Below, piece by piece: positions 1 through 5,527 of a stretch of DNA of 20,423 nt. The stretch is from Bacteroidales bacterium. GTDB taxonomy: Bacteria; Bacteroidota; Bacteroidia; Bacteroidales; UBA932. The stretch spans positions 1 to 20,423 of the forward strand of contig JAFYZE010000166.1 of assembly GCA_017548805.1 (NCBI GenBank). Direction: 5' to 3'. The translations under genes were made by a program, and so were the position numbers. The notes beneath the pieces are model-generated. The model did not search any database, was not told the DNA's origin, and saw only the letters and a list, made by a program, of their open reading frames with translations. Each line of letters opens with the position of its first letter. Positions within the stretch are counted from its first letter, which is position 1.

Positions 1-2
1 AC

Positions 3-1157
3 AAGGGTAAGTCCATCCAGCCGTATTCGCCCGCTGCGGGCACCGGCCTGAGCTCGCACGAGCTCAACCAGCCTGGCTGCTACCGCGACGTTAAGGACAC
101 GACCGCGGCGGTGCAGTTCGAGGTCATCCGAGACGAGCGTTCCGAGGCCCTTTTCGAGGGCGACCTCCCGCTCTACATCCTCGCATGGACCACAACGCCG
201 TGGACCCTCCCGTCCAATACCGCCCTCTGCGTCGGCCCGAACATCGACTATGTAAGGGTCCGTTCGTTCAATCCTTATTCCGGCGAGGAAGCCGTCTATC
301 TGTTGGCCAAGGCCCTTGTCCCCGCATGGTTCAACGCCAAGGCCGAGGGGCTGGCGCTCTCTGACTACAAGCCCGGCGACAAGCTCGTCCCGTACGAGGT
401 CCTGCCCGGCGAATACAAGGGTTCCGACCTGCTGGAGATCCGCTACAAGCAGCTGATCCCGTGGTTCCGTCCGGACGAGGGCGCGTTCCGCGTTATTCCG
501 GGCGACTACGTCACCACGGAGGACGGTACGGGCATAGTCCATATCGCTCCGACCTTCGGTGCGGACGATATGAAGGTCGGCAAGGCCGCAGGCGTGCCGC
601 CGCTCATGGTCATCGACCGCAACGGCGACCCTCAGGCCCAGGTGGACTACCAGGGTCGCTTCTACCGTGTCGAGGACCTCGATCCGAAGTTCGTGGAGGA
701 GCGCATGAGCCCTGACTATGCCGAGTGGGCCGGGCGTTTCGTCAAGAACGCCTATGACCCGGCCCTCGGCCCCGATGACCCGACCCTCGACATCGACCTC
801 AGCGTCATGCTCAAGTCCCAGGGCAAGGCCTTCAAGATCGAGAAGCACGTCCATACATATCCGCATTGCTGGCGCACCGACAAGCCTGTCCTCTATTATC
901 CGCTGAACTCCTGGTTCATCAAGGCCACGGCCGTTCGCGAGCAGATGATGGCTCTCAACGAGCAGATCATGTGGAAGCCCGAGGCCACCGGCACCGGCCG
1001 TTTCGGCAAATGGCTGGAGAATATCCAGGACTGGAACCTCAGCCGCAGCCGCTACTGGGGCACTCCGTTGCCGATCTGGCGCACCGAGGACGGCAGGGCA
1101 GAGAAATGCATCGGCTCCGTCAAGGAGCTGTACGCCGAGATAGACAAGGCCGTCTAG
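3..1157 (+). CDS. ileS: isoleucyl-tRNA synthetase, N-terminal/editing part (5' partial, ends at in-frame amber)
   Basis: Class Ia aminoacyl-tRNA synthetase that charges tRNA-Ile in the cytoplasm. The frame is open from base 3, so the gene enters the window already in progress; the HIGH signature lies upstream. The CP1 editing domain is visible: WTTTPWTLPSN (about 188-220) and TTEDGTGIVHIAP (about 513-551). The segment SRSRYWGTPLPIW (about 1042-1080) marks the return to the catalytic core. The reading frame is stopped by TAG at 1155-1157, inside a region that reads KAV-stop-AGIMASNP and continues in the same frame as perfect IleRS sequence. The first ATG at 111 is internal and not a real start. 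The amber codon is either a nonsense mutation, a sequencing error or a suppressed codon. Identity is certain; whether a full-length enzyme is made is not. Confidence 0.93.
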   Translation, partial: KGKSIQPYSPAAGTGLSSHELNQPGCYRDVKDTTAAVQFEVIRDERSEALFEGDLPLYILAWTTTPWTLPSNTALCVGPNIDYVRVRSFNPYSGEEAVYLLAKALVPAWFNAKAEGLALSDYKPGDKLVPYEVLPGEYKGSDLLEIRYKQLIPWFRPDEGAFRVIPGDYVTTEDGTGIVHIAPTFGADDMKVGKAAGVPPLMVIDRNGDPQAQVDYQGRFYRVEDLDPKFVEERMSPDYAEWAGRFVKNAYDPALGPDDPTLDIDLSVMLKSQGKAFKIEKHVHTYPHCWRTDKPVLYYPLNSWFIKATAVREQMMALNEQIMWKPEATGTGRFGKWLENIQDWNLSRSRYWGTPLPIWRTEDGRAEKCIGSVKELYAEIDKAV

Positions 1158-1166
1158 GCCGGCATT

Positions 1167-3365
1167 ATGGCCTCCAACCCCGTGGCTGACAAGGGTTTTG
1201 ACCCTGATGACATGAGCCTTGGGAATTATAACCGCATCGACCTTCACAGGCCGTATGTGGACAATATCTTCCTGGTCAGCGACAGCGGCCGCAAGATGGT
1301 GCGTGAGAGCGACCTCATCGACGTGTGGTTCGACTCCGGCTCGATGCCGTACGCGCAGGAGGGCCTGCGCGCCCTCGGCAGCGGGAAGTTCGGCTGCACG
1401 GCCGACTTCATCGCCGAGGGCGTCGACCAGACCCGCGGCTGGTTCTATACCCTTCACGCCATCCACACGATGGTCAGCGGCACTCCCGCCTTCAAGCGCG
1501 TCATCTCCAACGGTCTCGTTCTGGACAAGAACGGCGACAAGATGTCCAAGCGTCTCGGCAATGCCGTCGATCCGTTCAAGGCCCTCGATACCTATGGCCC
1601 CGACGCCCTGCGCTGGTATATGCTGACCAACGCCCAGCCTTGGGACAACCTCAAGTTCGACGAGGCCGGTGTGGTGGAGGTGAGCCGCAAGTTCTTCGGC
1701 ACGCTCTACAACTGCTATTCGATGTTCGCGCTTTACGCCAACATCGACAAGTTCGACATTTCGGCGCCGCAGGTGCCGTATTCCGCCAGGCCGGAGTTCG
1801 ACAAGTGGATCATAAGCCGGCTCAACACCCTGGTCAAGGGTGTCGTGGCCGCTTATGAGGATTACGATATCACCCTGGCGGGCCGCCTGATCCAGGATTT
1901 CGTCGGAGACGATCTCTCCAACTGGTACATCCGCCTGAACAAGAAGCGCCTCTGGGGCTCCGGACTCGCTTCGGACAAGCTCGCAGCCTACCAGACCCTC
2001 TACGAGGTCCTGAAGGACGTTGCGCTGCTCGCCGCTCCGATCGCGCCTTTCTACATGGACAATCTCTGGTGTGACCTCGTGCCCGATACCGACAGCGTGC
2101 ATTACCAGCCGATGCCGAAGAGCGACGCTTCGCTCATCGACACCGCCCTCGAGGAGAGGATGGCGCTGGCGCAGCAGGCTTCCTCGATGGTGCTCGCCCT
2201 CCGCAAGAAGGCCGGCATCAACGTCCGCAAGCCGCTCGCGCGCCTTCTCATCCCTGTCATCAACGACTTGGTCAAGGACAATCTCGAGAAGGTCAAGGGC
2301 ATTCTCCTGACGGAGGTCAATGTCAAGGAAGCGGAGTTCATCCAGGATACCACCGGCATCATCACCAAGAAGATCAAGCCCAATTTCAAGACCTTGGGCA
2401 AGGTATACGGCAAGCAGATGAAGGAGATAGCTGCCGCGTTCGGCGAGCTCTCGCAGCAGCAGATCACCGACATCCAGTCGGCTGAGACTGCTGCGCAGCC
2501 TTACACGCTCGTCCTGGCCGGCGGCGACGTCGTCCTCAACCCCGGTGACTATGTCATCTCTTCCGAGGACATGCCCGGCTGGCTGGTCGCTTCCGAGGGC
2601 TCCCTTACGATCGCCCTCGACATCGCCATCACGCCGGAGCTTCGCGCCGAAGGCACCGCCCGCGAGCTTGTGAACCGCATCCAGAACATCCGCAAGGACA
2701 GCGGCTTCGACGTCACCGACAAGGTCGGCGTCGTGATCTACGCCGACGGCGACGAACTCGCCCAGATCCGCGAGTCACTTGCGTCGTTCGGCGAATATCT
2801 CTCCGGCCAGACCCTGGCGCTGTCCGTGGACAGCGACGTCCTGGCCGCAGCCCCCGCCGACGCTTCCGAGGTCGAATGGAACGAAGGCACCATACGCATC
2901 AAAGTTACCAAACTGAATAACCAACCTATTGATAAAATTATGACTGAACAGAACAAGAAGGTCGAGGAGACCGTCGAAAAGACCCGTTACAGTGACGAGG
3001 AGCTCGCCGAGTTCAAGGAGATCATCCTTGACATGCTTGCCAAGGCCAAGGCCGAGTACACTACGCTTCGCGGTACCGTGATGCGCACCTCCAGCAACGA
3101 CATCGAGGACACTTCTCCCTCGTTCAAGACCGTCGAGGATGACGGAGCCAACCAGCTTTCCAAGGAGGAAGCCAGCCAGCTCGCCGCCCGCCAGTACAAA
3201 TTCATCCAGAATCTCGAGGCTGCACTGGCCCGTATCGAGAACAAGACCTACGGCATCTGCCGCGTGACGGGCAAGCTCATCCCCAAGGAGCGCCTGCGTC
3301 TCGTGCCGCACGCCACGCTGACTGTCGAGGCTAAGGAAATGCTGGCCAAGAACGGCAAGAGATAG
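1167..3365 (+). CDS. ileS: isoleucyl-tRNA synthetase C-terminal part, open into a DksA/TraR-like domain
   Basis: Same frame as the upstream ileS segment, separated from it only by the amber codon at 1155-1157; the ATG at 1167 is simply the first methionine after it. It holds the rest of IleRS: DLIDVWFDSGSMPYAQ (about 1314-1361), the KMSKR ATP-binding loop at 1539-1553, the anticodon-binding domain and the C-terminal extension ending near TIRIKVTKLN (about 2919). Members of this phylum normally end close to that point. Here no stop occurs and the frame passes through about 20 AT-richer bases into a DksA/TraR-like protein beginning at ATG 2940. This gives a 732-codon open frame. Part of an enzyme without the HIGH half and editing domain would not be active, so the two segments must be one gene biologically. 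Function of the family is certain; the fusion is seen in sequence but may be an error. Confidence 0.85.
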   Translation: MASNPVADKGFDPDDMSLGNYNRIDLHRPYVDNIFLVSDSGRKMVRESDLIDVWFDSGSMPYAQEGLRALGSGKFGCTADFIAEGVDQTRGWFYTLHAIHTMVSGTPAFKRVISNGLVLDKNGDKMSKRLGNAVDPFKALDTYGPDALRWYMLTNAQPWDNLKFDEAGVVEVSRKFFGTLYNCYSMFALYANIDKFDISAPQVPYSARPEFDKWIISRLNTLVKGVVAAYEDYDITLAGRLIQDFVGDDLSNWYIRLNKKRLWGSGLASDKLAAYQTLYEVLKDVALLAAPIAPFYMDNLWCDLVPDTDSVHYQPMPKSDASLIDTALEERMALAQQASSMVLALRKKAGINVRKPLARLLIPVINDLVKDNLEKVKGILLTEVNVKEAEFIQDTTGIITKKIKPNFKTLGKVYGKQMKEIAAAFGELSQQQITDIQSAETAAQPYTLVLAGGDVVLNPGDYVISSEDMPGWLVASEGSLTIALDIAITPELRAEGTARELVNRIQNIRKDSGFDVTDKVGVVIYADGDELAQIRESLASFGEYLSGQTLALSVDSDVLAAAPADASEVEWNEGTIRIKVTKLNNQPIDKIMTEQNKKVEETVEKTRYSDEELAEFKEIILDMLAKAKAEYTTLRGTVMRTSSNDIEDTSPSFKTVEDDGANQLSKEEASQLAARQYKFIQNLEAALARIENKTYGICRVTGKLIPKERLRLVPHATLTVEAKEMLAKNGKR
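2940..3365 (+). CDS. DksA/TraR-family (DnaK suppressor-like) regulator
   Basis: About 141 residues from the ATG at 2940. The N-terminal part is rich in Glu and Lys and predicted helical (YSDEELAEFKEIILDMLAKA), followed by an acidic linker (SNDIEDTSPSFK), a second helix and the conserved end YGICRVTGKLIPKERLRLVPHA. This is the usual Bacteroidota version of the DksA/TraR fold, in which only one cysteine of the C4 zinc finger remains. DksA relatives bind RNA polymerase through its secondary channel and modulate transcription; that role is inferred from the family. It lies between ileS and lspA, a neighbourhood I recall as conserved in this phylum. Its frame is the continuation of the ileS frame, so it may be translated separately from 2940 or as a fusion. 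It ends 6 bases before lspA. Confidence 0.8.
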   Translation: MTEQNKKVEETVEKTRYSDEELAEFKEIILDMLAKAKAEYTTLRGTVMRTSSNDIEDTSPSFKTVEDDGANQLSKEEASQLAARQYKFIQNLEAALARIENKTYGICRVTGKLIPKERLRLVPHATLTVEAKEMLAKNGKR

Positions 3366-3371
3366 TCATCC

Positions 3372-3965
3372 ATGAAGAGGTCCGAAGGCAGGAAACTCGT
3401 TATTCTGGGCATCGTGCTCGTGGTCATCGACCAGGTCGTCAAGGTCCTGGTCAAGACCAACATGGGCCTGGGCGAGCATTTCGACGTCATCGGCAACTGG
3501 TTCAAGATACTGTTTGTCGAGAATGAAGGAATGGCTTTCGGCTGGGCCTTCGGAGGCAAAGTAGGCAAGCTGCTGCTGTCAATCTTCCGTATCTGCCTGT
3601 GTACGGCTCTCGTACTGTGGATCCGGAACATGTGCCGCAAGAATGCGGCGGCGCGGCGGGACGGTCAGGCAGCGCCCATCCCCGCAGGGGTGCTGGTCGG
3701 CCTGACGCTCATCACCGCCGGCGCCTTCGGCAACATCATCGACAGCCTCTTCTACGGTGTCATCTGGGACTATGCGCCTTTCCTCTTCGGCAAGGTCGTG
3801 GACATGTTCTATTTCCCGTTGTGGACCTGGCCCGACTGGGTGCCCCTGCTGGGAGGCAACATCTTCTTCGAACCGGTCTTCAACTTCGCTGACAGCTGCG
3901 TCACCGTCGGAGCCTTCTATCTGCTTCTGTTCCAGTGGAAGTTCTTCGTCAAGAGCGACGATTAA
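3372..3965 (+). CDS. lspA: lipoprotein signal peptidase (signal peptidase II)
   Basis: Inner-membrane aspartic peptidase that removes the signal peptide of prolipoproteins after the cysteine has been acylated. The 197-residue product has four hydrophobic segments (about 9-28, 66-86, 106-126, 175-192). The two catalytic aspartates are in FGNIIDSLFYG (D124) and FNFADSCVTVG (D174); FVENEGMAFG (about 48-57) is the other conserved block. An extra loop (about 130-165, rich in Trp and Pro) is usual for this phylum. The start ATG follows the DksA-like stop by 6 bases, so the genes are co-transcribed. The window itself encodes lipoproteins that would be substrates (M64 peptidase and GH3 enzyme). Confidence 0.96.
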   Translation: MKRSEGRKLVILGIVLVVIDQVVKVLVKTNMGLGEHFDVIGNWFKILFVENEGMAFGWAFGGKVGKLLLSIFRICLCTALVLWIRNMCRKNAAARRDGQAAPIPAGVLVGLTLITAGAFGNIIDSLFYGVIWDYAPFLFGKVVDMFYFPLWTWPDWVPLLGGNIFFEPVFNFADSCVTVGAFYLLLFQWKFFVKSDD

Positions 3966-3966
3966 T

Positions 3967-3997
3967 TTTGCTCTGCGGCGGATTTTATCTATCTTTG
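3967..3997 (+). promoter_or_regulatory. Bacteroidota-type promoter of tRNA-Ser
   Basis: TTTG at 3967-3970, a 19-base spacer and TATCTTTG at 3990-3997 match the -33/-7 consensus TTTG-N19-TAnnTTTG of the primary sigma factor in this phylum. Initiation would fall a few bases before the tRNA at 4011. It begins directly after the lspA stop. Confidence 0.85.
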
Positions 3998-4010
3998 CCC
4001 GCACATATCC

Positions 4011-4098
4011 GGTGAGTTGGCCGAGTGGTCGATGGCGTTGGTCTTGAAAACCAATGAACTGCAAGGTTCCGGGGGTTCGAATCCCTCACTCACCGCCA
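4011..4098 (+). tRNA. tRNA-Ser (anticodon UGA)
   Basis: Acceptor strand GGTGAGT (4011-4017) pairs with ACTCACC (4088-4094); discriminator G 4095 and an encoded CCA at 4096-4098. Anticodon stem TTGGT/ACCAA (4038-4042 / 4050-4054) encloses the loop CTTGAAA with anticodon TGA at 4045-4047, which reads UCA. A long variable arm (GAAC...GTTC) and the T-loop TTCGAAT confirm the class II serine type. It has its own promoter and terminator. Confidence 0.97.
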
Positions 4099-4109
4099 AG
4101 CGAAAAAAA

Positions 4110-4144
4110 ACAGCGCGACGAGCTTGCTCGATCGCGCTGTTTTT
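4110..4144 (+). terminator. intrinsic terminator after tRNA-Ser
   Basis: Stem ACAGCGCGA (4110-4118) with TCGCGCTGT (4132-4140), continued by CGAGC/GCTCG with a TT loop and one bulged A, then a T run at 4140-4144. An A run precedes the stem, so it could also work on the minus strand. Confidence 0.9.
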
Positions 4145-4159
4145 CTGATGCTTGGCAAA

Positions 4160-4204
4160 GCCCGCCGCAGGCGGGCAGGGATAGCGCAAGCGGCCGTAGG
4201 CCGC
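4160..4204. repeat. two short GC-rich hairpins after the tRNA terminator
   Basis: Two perfect inverted repeats stand side by side: GCCCGCC-GCA-GGCGGGC (4160-4176) and GCGGCC-GTA-GGCCGC (4190-4204). Neither is followed by a T run, so they are not ordinary terminators. They form the first part of the 315-base gene-free stretch between the tRNA and the minus-strand gene ending at 4413. They may be copies of a dispersed genomic repeat, which one window cannot show. Confidence 0.6.
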
Positions 4205-4276
4205 GAAGCGGAATCCCTCAGGTGAGTGAGGAATCAGCGGCGTAAACACGCCAGGTGTGTGGAGGATACCTTTCCG

Positions 4277-4370
4277 AAGTGACGTAGACGGTCCATCAAT
4301 TGGACCGTCTATGACGTTTTGGGGCGTTTTTGACGTAGAAGGTCCAGATCGTGGACCGTCTACGTCACTT
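4277..4370. repeat. 51-bp tandem repeat of palindromic units
   Basis: Two copies of a palindromic unit with period 51: TGACGTAGACGGTCCA (4280-4295) recurs with one change at 4331-4346, and TGGACCGTCTA (4301-4311) recurs at 4352-4362. Each copy is itself a hairpin with a 5-base loop. The outermost arms, 4277-4295 and 4352-4370, are perfectly complementary over 19 bases, so the block can fold as two small hairpins or one large one. No open frame of quality covers it. Confidence 0.85.
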
Positions 4371-4412
4371 GAGGACCCCCATTATGTCACCGCGAGGGGA
4401 TGGAACTCTGGC

Positions 4413-4781
4413 TTAGCGACGGACGCCACCGAGGGTATCGGCCCAGCGTTCGGTCCAGAAAGAGTAATAGTTACGACGCCGGCGGCTTGCCCATAGAATG
4501 GATGGAAGGCCGATTATGGGAAGGTAGAGCCAGCCCAGCATAAGGGACTGGCGTGTGTGACCCCACTCGTGCATCTTCTCAGATTCGTCGTTACGATTCC
4601 TGTCGTTTATGATGATGTGCCGCCCCAGGGAGATCCCTCCTGGAATGCTGGGAGAATAATGCAGCCTTACGCCATGGTAGTCGTGGCCTTTACGTGCTCC
4701 GTAATATAACGAAAGTATCTCTCCTAGAATGTTCTGGGGGAGTTGCCATACATAAAGGAGGATGTAAAGGATTGCTTTCAT
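4413..4781 (-). CDS. small membrane-associated protein with HEWGH motif, unknown function
   Basis: 122 residues from the ATG at 4781, chosen because the open frame upstream of it is Arg-rich shadow of the NUDIX remnant. The N-terminus is hydrophobic (ILYILLYVWQLPQNILG), the middle contains ISLGRHIIIND, then MHEWGHTRQSLMLGWLYL and a second hydrophobic stretch (about 86-102), ending in ERWADTLGGVRR. HEWGH fits the HExxH zinc-binding pattern of metallopeptidases, and the downstream Glu and Asp (TERWAD) could be a further ligand. I recall similar short proteins in Bacteroidota annotated as hypothetical. Protease activity is not shown. It follows the NUDIX remnant on the same strand and probably shares its promoter. 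Confidence 0.75.
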   Translation of the reverse strand: MKAILYILLYVWQLPQNILGEILSLYYGARKGHDYHGVRLHYSPSIPGGISLGRHIIINDRNRNDESEKMHEWGHTRQSLMLGWLYLPIIGLPSILWASRRRRNYYSFWTERWADTLGGVRR

Positions 4782-4878
4782 TTCCTCGTAACGCTTCCTG
4801 TTGAAGGTAAACCAACTTCCTTTTCGCCTCGGACGTTTTCTGGGCTGGAGTCCACAGGGTAGACTTCCCGGTCGAACT

Positions 4879-5127
4879 TCACGCCAAGGATAGCCTCGTC
4901 GGCGTCGTCTCCGCCGAGGACGTCTCGTCGGTCTTGAGGAATCCTCCCGGGAAGGCCAATATATTCTTGCACGGCTCTGCTCCACGTCGAATCAGTAGAA
5001 CCTTCAGCTTCCAATCATCATAAGTGAAAAGCACGCAGTCGGTGGGAACCGCCATATGTTCGTACTTGTATCTCCACGGGAACTCTGTTCCGGGTACATA
5101 TGCGTGAGCCTTATCCATTATCGTCAT
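4879..5127 (-). pseudogene. NUDIX hydrolase remnant (truncated and frameshifted)
   Basis: NUDIX enzymes hydrolyse nucleoside diphosphate derivatives. The first 68 residues from ATG 5127 are good NUDIX sequence: HMAVPTDCVLFTYDDWKLKV, LLIRRG, and the start of the NUDIX box, AFPGGFLKTDETSS. The essential REUxEExG part of the box then fails to appear; the frame continues as ETTPTRLSLA and stops at 4879. In the next frame the same DNA reads GGDDADEA, which resembles the segment normally found some 60 or more residues later in the family. The simplest reading is an internal deletion joining box start to this later segment out of frame. The product would lack the metal-binding glutamates. The promoter in front still looks intact. 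Confidence 0.75.
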
Positions 5128-5154
5128 ACCGTCGCAGGACGTGTTTTCCTATTG

Positions 5155-5162
5155 CAAATATA
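5155..5162 (-). promoter_or_regulatory. -7 promoter element of the NUDIX remnant / HEWGH gene
   Basis: On the minus strand this reads TATATTTG, a full match to TAnnTTTG, 27 bases before the ATG at 5127. No clear TTTG is found at the -33 distance. It lies in a clearly AT-rich stretch. Confidence 0.6.
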
Positions 5163-5221
5163 TAAAAAGCGTCTGTTTTTGTGTAAATACAACTTTTTTG
5201 CAACTAAACAACTGCATTTGA

Positions 5222-5527
5222 GATTATGGATCCCACCTTTCCGACTATACGCACAGCCAGAAGGGACATCCCGATGTCAGCCAGATAGTCTCCGGCCTGC
5301 CCTTCCTGATCGCTGCTAAGATGGGTACTGAGCAGGCATACGTCGAAAGAAACGGGCTGTTGGTCGAAAAGCCGGCCCCGGCCGCGATATTCACCGTAGA
5401 TTTGTACCGTGATAATCGGATAAAACTAACGGAAAATGAAAAAGATAATTACGGTTTTTACCATGACGTTACTCGGCAGCTTCATGGCTATTGCACAACA
5501 GGCCGTCGTCACCGGCACTGTGCTTGA
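5222..5527 (+). pseudogene. unrecognised coding remnant upstream of the receptor gene
   Basis: An open frame without a start at its left edge (stop at 5219-5221) reads LSDYTHSQKGHPDVSQIVSG, then LPFLIAAKMGTEQAYVERNG, to about 5404 (TVDLY). The composition is that of a real protein rather than of a shadow frame, but I do not recognise the family. The only ATG (5321) is internal. After about 5405 the frame runs into the leader and start of the receptor gene and its last residues are out-of-frame noise. It looks like the C-terminal end of a gene whose front half has been lost, on the opposite side of the AT-rich gap from the broken NUDIX gene. It could be a chance open frame. Confidence 0.3.
5397..5404 (+). 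promoter_or_regulatory. -7 promoter element of the receptor gene
   Basis: TAGATTTG matches TAnnTTTG exactly and lies 31 bases before the ATG at 5436. No TTTG stands at the usual -33 distance. Confidence 0.55.

Noticed and set aside
1155..3365. Genome-wide reassignment of TAG as a sense codon
   Set aside because: TAG ends at least three other genes in the window (3365, 17277 and 10536 on the minus strand), so the amber in ileS is a local event.
3579..4064. Long minus-strand open frames opposite lspA and other genes
   Set aside because: They are antisense shadows of strong plus-strand genes with no start signals or recognisable domains.
4782..4985. Arg-rich N-terminal extension of the HEWGH protein
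   Set aside because: It is the third frame of the NUDIX remnant, with poly-Arg content typical of a shadow of GC-rich DNA.
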